Source of the DNA: Aquibacillus sediminis
GTDB taxonomy: Bacteria; Bacillota; Bacilli; Bacillales; Amphibacillaceae
Length of the DNA: 56,441 bases
Direction of reading: 5' to 3'
Assembly (NCBI RefSeq): GCF_005870085.1
Contig: NZ_SZNM01000025.1
Location: forward strand, 1 to 56,441
This document shows positions 52,653 to 56,441 of this stretch, one piece after another. The position numbers were made by a program, and so were the translations under genes. Every line of letters begins with the position of its first letter. Position 1 is the stretch's first letter. The notes below the pieces were generated by a model. The model was not told where the DNA came from, searched no databases, and was given only the letters and a program-made list of their open reading frames with translations.

Positions 52653-53393
52653 TCATAGGTGATGTAGCCACAATGAAAGGAATACCCCTATAGATGTTAT
52701 AAAGCCAACCGTTGGCCCTCCTTCTTTATACGCTTCAGGCATCATAGTCGAAGCAATCATGGAAATAATGGCGCCACCTGCAAAAGAACTCATAATGGCT
52801 TTAATACTATCTGAAGCTGATTCTAGTAGAACGCCACCCCAAGAGCTTAATGCAGAAAAAAACACAACGAATGCCCACAGGATGATAATTTTCTTTTTTG
52901 AATAACCACTATCTTGCAACCCAACAGTACTTGAAATGCCTTCGGGTAAGTTACTAATAAAAATAGAAATAACAAGCGCCAAACTAACCGATTCGCCGCC
53001 TATCAGGCTCATACCAATCATTGCCGACTCAGGCAATGTATCCATAACTGTTCCTATAAATATGCCTAAACCAGACGTCGATTCAGATGATTTTTCTGAT
53101 TTATTTCTATCAGTCGATTTTTTTCTTTGCTGACCACCTTTACGGGAAACCAACATATCTAAGATAGTAAAAATTAAAGCACCACCAAGGAAACCAAGGG
53201 CTATATCTTTAAAGCCACTATACTCTAAGGCATCCTCTAGCAATTCATATGTTGTTGCACCAATTAACGCACCTGTACCTAATGCCATAATAAAACCAAT
53301 GATTCGTTTGGGAATGGAAAATTTAAGTACAATTAGTGCACCTAGCATCGTTGCGGAAGCTGCAATAGTACCCCACAGAATAGCATTCCACAT
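52653..53393 (-). CDS. ZIP-family metal transporter
   Basis: Membrane protein of 246 aa with eight helices. Helix 4 carries the metal-site motif SNLPEGISS (about 148-156) in place of the HNxPEG form; the leading His is Ser here. Helix 5 reads ILWAFVVFFSALSSWGG, without the HxxPEG motif of zinc-specific members. A polar, Lys/Ser-rich loop (residues 85-105) joins helices 3 and 4. Selectivity is therefore uncertain. AAAGGGAGGG precedes the ATG. It is a single-gene unit. Confidence 0.83.
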   Translation of the reverse strand: MWNAILWGTIAASATMLGALIVLKFSIPKRIIGFIMALGTGALIGATTYELLEDALEYSGFKDIALGFLGGALIFTILDMLVSRKGGQQRKKSTDRNKSEKSSESTSGLGIFIGTVMDTLPESAMIGMSLIGGESVSLALVISIFISNLPEGISSTVGLQDSGYSKKKIIILWAFVVFFSALSSWGGVLLESASDSIKAIMSSFAGGAIISMIASTMMPEAYKEGGPTVGFITSIGVFLSLWLHHL

Positions 53394-53806
53394 GTGAAGA
53401 GCCCTCCCTTTTTATAAAAGGTTTCTTTATATAAGCGTCCTCTAATCGAATAAAAATATACTCAGTAACACCGGTAGAGTCGGTAGTAAAGCATTTCCTT
53501 TTTTTATCAGTATCACTTCTAATACTTCCAGGAAAGCTTTAATTTTTCATATAGTGGAATTTAAAAACTCCACATTAAAGATAGATAATAAGTGAACGGA
53601 TTAATCAAATTTATACTAACTTAGTAAAAATAATACGATAAAAAAGATAAAGAATATCCTATAATGGATTCATAACAGAAGCTCGAACTTTTTTCACGAT
53701 AACATATGTAAGCGATTTAAATTTTTAAGAAAAGAGTAGTAGATAGGAGTGTATACGAACTCGTAACTATTCTGTTAATAAAAATATTGTGTGAGGTGTT
53801 TCTAAA
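53394..53806. other. Divergent gap between the ZIP and GH3 genes
   Basis: About 410 nt with no gene. TATAAT at about 53661 and a cre-like TGTAAGCGATTTA at about 53707 are the only hints of control of the GH3 gene, and both are weak: the first has no -35, the second lacks the final C. Confidence 0.4.
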
Positions 53807-55969
53807 ATGAGTAATGAACAATCTAAAGATTTTCCATGGTTTGACCAATCGCTATCGCCCCGTGAGCGTGCCGAAAAGCTTGTTGCTGCAATGACCCTAG
53901 AACAAAAAATTGCCCAACTACACGGTGCAATGGAGACAATTAACATTTATGCCCTGCCATCGATGGAAGAAATAAATGCTATGAGTCAGGAAGATCAAGA
54001 ACAACTCATGGCTCAGATTCAAGTCGAGCGTCATGTAAAGGGAATGGAAGAGCTGGGTATCCCACGCTTTCGGATTACAAACGGCCCAGTTGGTGTTGGT
54101 ATGGGCGACGGGCATCCAAGTCCACCTGCGACCGCATTACCTATGACCATTGGTTTGGCTGCCGGTTTTGACCCTGAGATTGCTCGTAAATACGGCAACA
54201 TCATCGGTTCCGAGACCGCAACACTTGGTCAACATGTACTTGAGGGGCCTGGCGTATGCCTACACCGAACCCCAATTGCTGGCCGTAACTTCGAATATTT
54301 CTCAGAAGATCCATACCTTTCTGGTGTGATGGGTGTTGAGGTAACCAAGGCAATTCAGGAACATGGTGTTATTGCCATGGGTAAACACTATGCAGTCAAT
54401 GACCAAGAATACGAACGTTTCCGTACCAATGTTGAATTGGACGAGCATGTCCTACGTGAGCTTTACCTATTGCCATTTGAAATGTTGGTCAAAGACGCTA
54501 ACATCGCTGCAATCATGAGCGCCTACAACCGCGTCCGTGGTGTTTACGCTACCGAAAATCGCTACCTATTGAATGATATCCTTCGTGATGAGTGGGGATT
54601 TGAAGGGTATGTGCAGTCCGATTTTTGGTCTTGTCGCTCTTGCGCTGGGTCGCTGAACGCAGGCATGGACCATGAAATGCCAGATGCTAAGTGGCTTAAC
54701 GAGACCAACGTCAAAAATGCGCTTGAGGACACCAGCCTTGAGATTCAGACCGTAGTCCGGGCATTGGTTCGTCGCTTTACTCAGATGTTCCGTTTCGGCC
54801 AGTTTGAGCGCCCTTATAATCCAGGTACAATCGATGCAAAAAGACATGGTGCAATCTCTAGAGAAATCGGCTCCCAGACAGCCGTATTGCTGAAAAACGA
54901 TGGCGAGATATTGCCGCTTGATCCAAAAGCTCATGATTCTATCGTGATAATTGGCCAATCTGAGTTCGTGGATGATGCCTGCAATGGAGGTGGTGGTTCA
55001 TCGAAGGTTACTCCGCTCTATACTGTTCCACCTGTAGAGGGTATGCAGGATGTTCTTCGTGACCTAGGATCCAATGCTGAGGTCAGCAAGTTCACCGTTG
55101 ACAAGGACTTGTCAAACCTAGAAGAAGCGAAATCTGTTGCCACAAAAGCTGACTTGGTTATTCTAATGGCTGGATTGGTTGCAACTGAAGGTGCTGATTT
55201 ACCTAATCCGAACATGCTACATGATCAAAATCAAATGGTTGACGAACTCTTGGAAGTTAACCAGCAAACAGTTCTAGTTATGAAAGACAGTAGTCCGGTC
55301 ATGATGCCATGGATCAACAAGGCCCCAGCGGTTCTAGAAGCATGGAACCAAGGTACGGAAGACGGGCACGTTGTTGCTGACTTGCTTTTCGGTGTTGTCA
55401 ATCCATCCGGAAAAGTACCAACCACATACGCAGCGTCTGAAGATGATCTCTTGTACACCGGGCATCCAGAACGCTATCCTGGTACTGACGAAGGCAATGG
55501 CTTCCCTGTTATACGTTACTCTGAGGGCCTTAACATGGGGTACCGCTGGTTCCAGTCCCAGGATATCAAGCCACTATTCCCGTTTGGATTCGGCTTATCT
55601 TACACGTCATTTGAACTTTCTGGATTCTCAGTGACGCCTAACCAGTCAGACGGTAAGTCTCCTATCACGGTTAACGTAACTGTGACCAATACAGGTAAGG
55701 TAGCTGGAGCTGAGGTTGTCCAAGTTTATCTAGGTATCCCTGTAAAAGGACAACCAGCTAAGCGTTTTGTTGGATTCCAAAAAGTATTTCTTGAGCCTAA
55801 TGAGTCACGTAAGGTTACCATAACCATTGATCCACAAGCCACGAACCATCCGATGGGTGTCTGGGATTACTACGCTCACGACTTTGTTGTGAAACCTGGA
55901 GAGTATACAGTATATCTTGGTACATCCAGCGAAGACACTCCTTATAAAGAGACGGTAGTCGTTGACTAA
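53807..55969 (+). CDS. GH3 beta-glucosidase
   Basis: Intracellular GH3 enzyme of 720 aa without a signal peptide. Domains in order: the TIM-barrel with KHYAVND (about 193-199) and the nucleophile Asp272 in YVQSDFWS, the alpha/beta sandwich (about 365-555), and a C-terminal fibronectin-III-like domain (about 610-715). It releases glucose from the non-reducing end of beta-glucosides. GAGGTG precedes the ATG at a slightly long distance. The gene is richer in G and C than its neighbours (54481-54540 and 54601-54660 exceed 50 percent), which suggests recent acquisition; this is an inference. It is the only glycosidase here on the plus strand and is not linked to a transporter. Confidence 0.92.
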   Translation: MSNEQSKDFPWFDQSLSPRERAEKLVAAMTLEQKIAQLHGAMETINIYALPSMEEINAMSQEDQEQLMAQIQVERHVKGMEELGIPRFRITNGPVGVGMGDGHPSPPATALPMTIGLAAGFDPEIARKYGNIIGSETATLGQHVLEGPGVCLHRTPIAGRNFEYFSEDPYLSGVMGVEVTKAIQEHGVIAMGKHYAVNDQEYERFRTNVELDEHVLRELYLLPFEMLVKDANIAAIMSAYNRVRGVYATENRYLLNDILRDEWGFEGYVQSDFWSCRSCAGSLNAGMDHEMPDAKWLNETNVKNALEDTSLEIQTVVRALVRRFTQMFRFGQFERPYNPGTIDAKRHGAISREIGSQTAVLLKNDGEILPLDPKAHDSIVIIGQSEFVDDACNGGGGSSKVTPLYTVPPVEGMQDVLRDLGSNAEVSKFTVDKDLSNLEEAKSVATKADLVILMAGLVATEGADLPNPNMLHDQNQMVDELLEVNQQTVLVMKDSSPVMMPWINKAPAVLEAWNQGTEDGHVVADLLFGVVNPSGKVPTTYAASEDDLLYTGHPERYPGTDEGNGFPVIRYSEGLNMGYRWFQSQDIKPLFPFGFGLSYTSFELSGFSVTPNQSDGKSPITVNVTVTNTGKVAGAEVVQVYLGIPVKGQPAKRFVGFQKVFLEPNESRKVTITIDPQATNHPMGVWDYYAHDFVVKPGEYTVYLGTSSEDTPYKETVVVD

Positions 55970-55997
55970 TTGCATCTAACTGGATAAAAGCATCAAG

Positions 55998-56035
55998 AAA
56001 GGATTGAGTCCGTATAGGATTCAATCCTTTTGTCT
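55998..56035 (+). terminator. Terminator of the GH3 gene
   Basis: AAAGGATTGA and TCAATCCTTT with an inner GTCC/GGAT pair form a stem, followed by TTTTGTCTTTT. It lies 28 nt past the stop codon. Confidence 0.85.
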
Positions 56036-56149
56036 TTTATAAAATCATAAATAAAACGGCACACGAATTACCTATTATTTATTACATATTAGTTGTATTA
56101 TGTGCACAAATCCTTAACTAATTTAACTACAGAAGTCAGTGATTTTCCA

Positions 56150-56441
56150 AAATACACGGATTAAGGGAAAAATCGCTGGATAATGCGTGAGAAAGTCGTA
56201 AATACGCAGAACCTAGAGAAAATGCGCTGGATGATGTATGAAAAATCCCTAAATGCGCAGAATCTAGAGAAAATGCGCTGGATGATGTATGAAAAATCCC
56301 TAAATACGCAGAATCTAGAGAAAATGCGCTGGATGATGTATGAAAAATCCCTAAATGCGCAGAATCTAGAGAAAATGCGCTGGATGATGTATGAAAAATC
56401 CCTAAATACGCAGAATCTAGAGAAAATGCGCTGGATGATGT
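56150..56441. repeat. 51-bp tandem repeat running off the right edge
   Basis: The GCTGGAT core starts at 56175, 56226, 56277, 56328, 56379 and 56430, each step exactly 51 bp. From the second unit on, AAATGCGCAG and AAATACGCAG alternate, giving a 102-bp higher-order period. A GCGC/GCGC pair brackets TCTAGA in each unit. One plus frame and two minus frames stay open only because 51 is divisible by three; they lack start signals, so I treat the array as non-coding. Confidence 0.92.

Noticed and set aside
53706-53720. cre site for the GH3 gene
   Set aside because: TGTAAGCGATTTA lacks the conserved C of the right arm, and no promoter with good spacing is visible next to it.
56183-56441. Open frames across the 51-bp repeats on both strands
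   Set aside because: Frames stay open only because the period is divisible by three. The plus-strand ATG has its nearest AAGGGA 14 nt upstream, and both strands are open at once.

Overview
The window is low-GC DNA with AGGAGG-type ribosome binding sites, sigma-A style promoters, TPP and preQ1 riboswitches and a gene set (helD, AraR regulon, LicR-type PTS locus, MhqR-type operator, argCJBD) that points to a Bacillaceae member. A BCCT osmolyte carrier and the general resemblance to Oceanobacillus/Virgibacillus/Gracilibacillus-type genomes suggest a halotolerant species, but the genus is an inference. Almost every gene lies on the minus strand; thiW, one MFS exporter, a YjbQ-family gene and a GH3 glucosidase are the plus-strand exceptions. 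No rRNA, tRNA or CRISPR array was found.

Layout. 1-130: start of an IS3-like transposase running off the left edge. 390-11340: single-gene units: SDR oxidoreductase, MhqO-type dioxygenase with an MhqR-like operator, TPP riboswitch plus thiW, 7Fe-type ferredoxin, aldo/keto reductase, BCCT transporter with a consensus promoter and a leader of about 310 nt, helD, MFS exporter. 11600-17400: lipoprotein, NCS2 permease, ridA, yjbQ, sirtuin. 16180-28310: a full L-arabinose regulon in two AraR-controlled transcripts, araDBA and abfA-araNPQ-yesL-araM, with araR between them. AraR cleaves and imports arabinan fragments out of the way of repression: AbfA releases arabinose, AraNPQ imports oligomers, AraA/B/D feed the pentose phosphate pathway. 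28310-29330: two palindromic Bacillaceae-type repeat elements. 29330-34040: DUF2680 protein, AcuI-like reductase, a permuted NlpC/P60-like enzyme beside a voltage-sensor channel with an unusual selectivity filter, and a preQ1-riboswitch-controlled queF-yhhQ unit. 34600-39850: argCJBD followed by purU, behind tandem ARG boxes. 40495-47640: cellobiose/beta-glucoside PTS (EIIB, EIIC, EIIA), GH1 and GH4 phospho-glycosidases and a LicR-type activator. 47870-53400: AEC carrier, split ThrE-type exporter, ROK fructokinase, CAP lipoprotein, ZIP transporter. 53807-55969: GH3 glucosidase with visibly higher GC.

The most unusual content is intergenic. Two copies (32455-32771 and 52012-52579) of a MITE-like element with imperfect terminal inverted repeats carry an internal minisatellite of exactly 52 bp period, with 3 and 8 copies of its GTGCACAT core. 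Three gene ends carry arrays of an ATTCCGCTATT core spaced 50-51 bp apart in a repeated F-F-R-R-F orientation pattern. A 52-bp direct repeat (3978-4109) and a 51-bp array (56150 to the window end) complete the picture: four unrelated repeat families that share a period of about five DNA turns and one small inverted repeat per unit. I know of no described function for this, and it is the best candidate here for something new.
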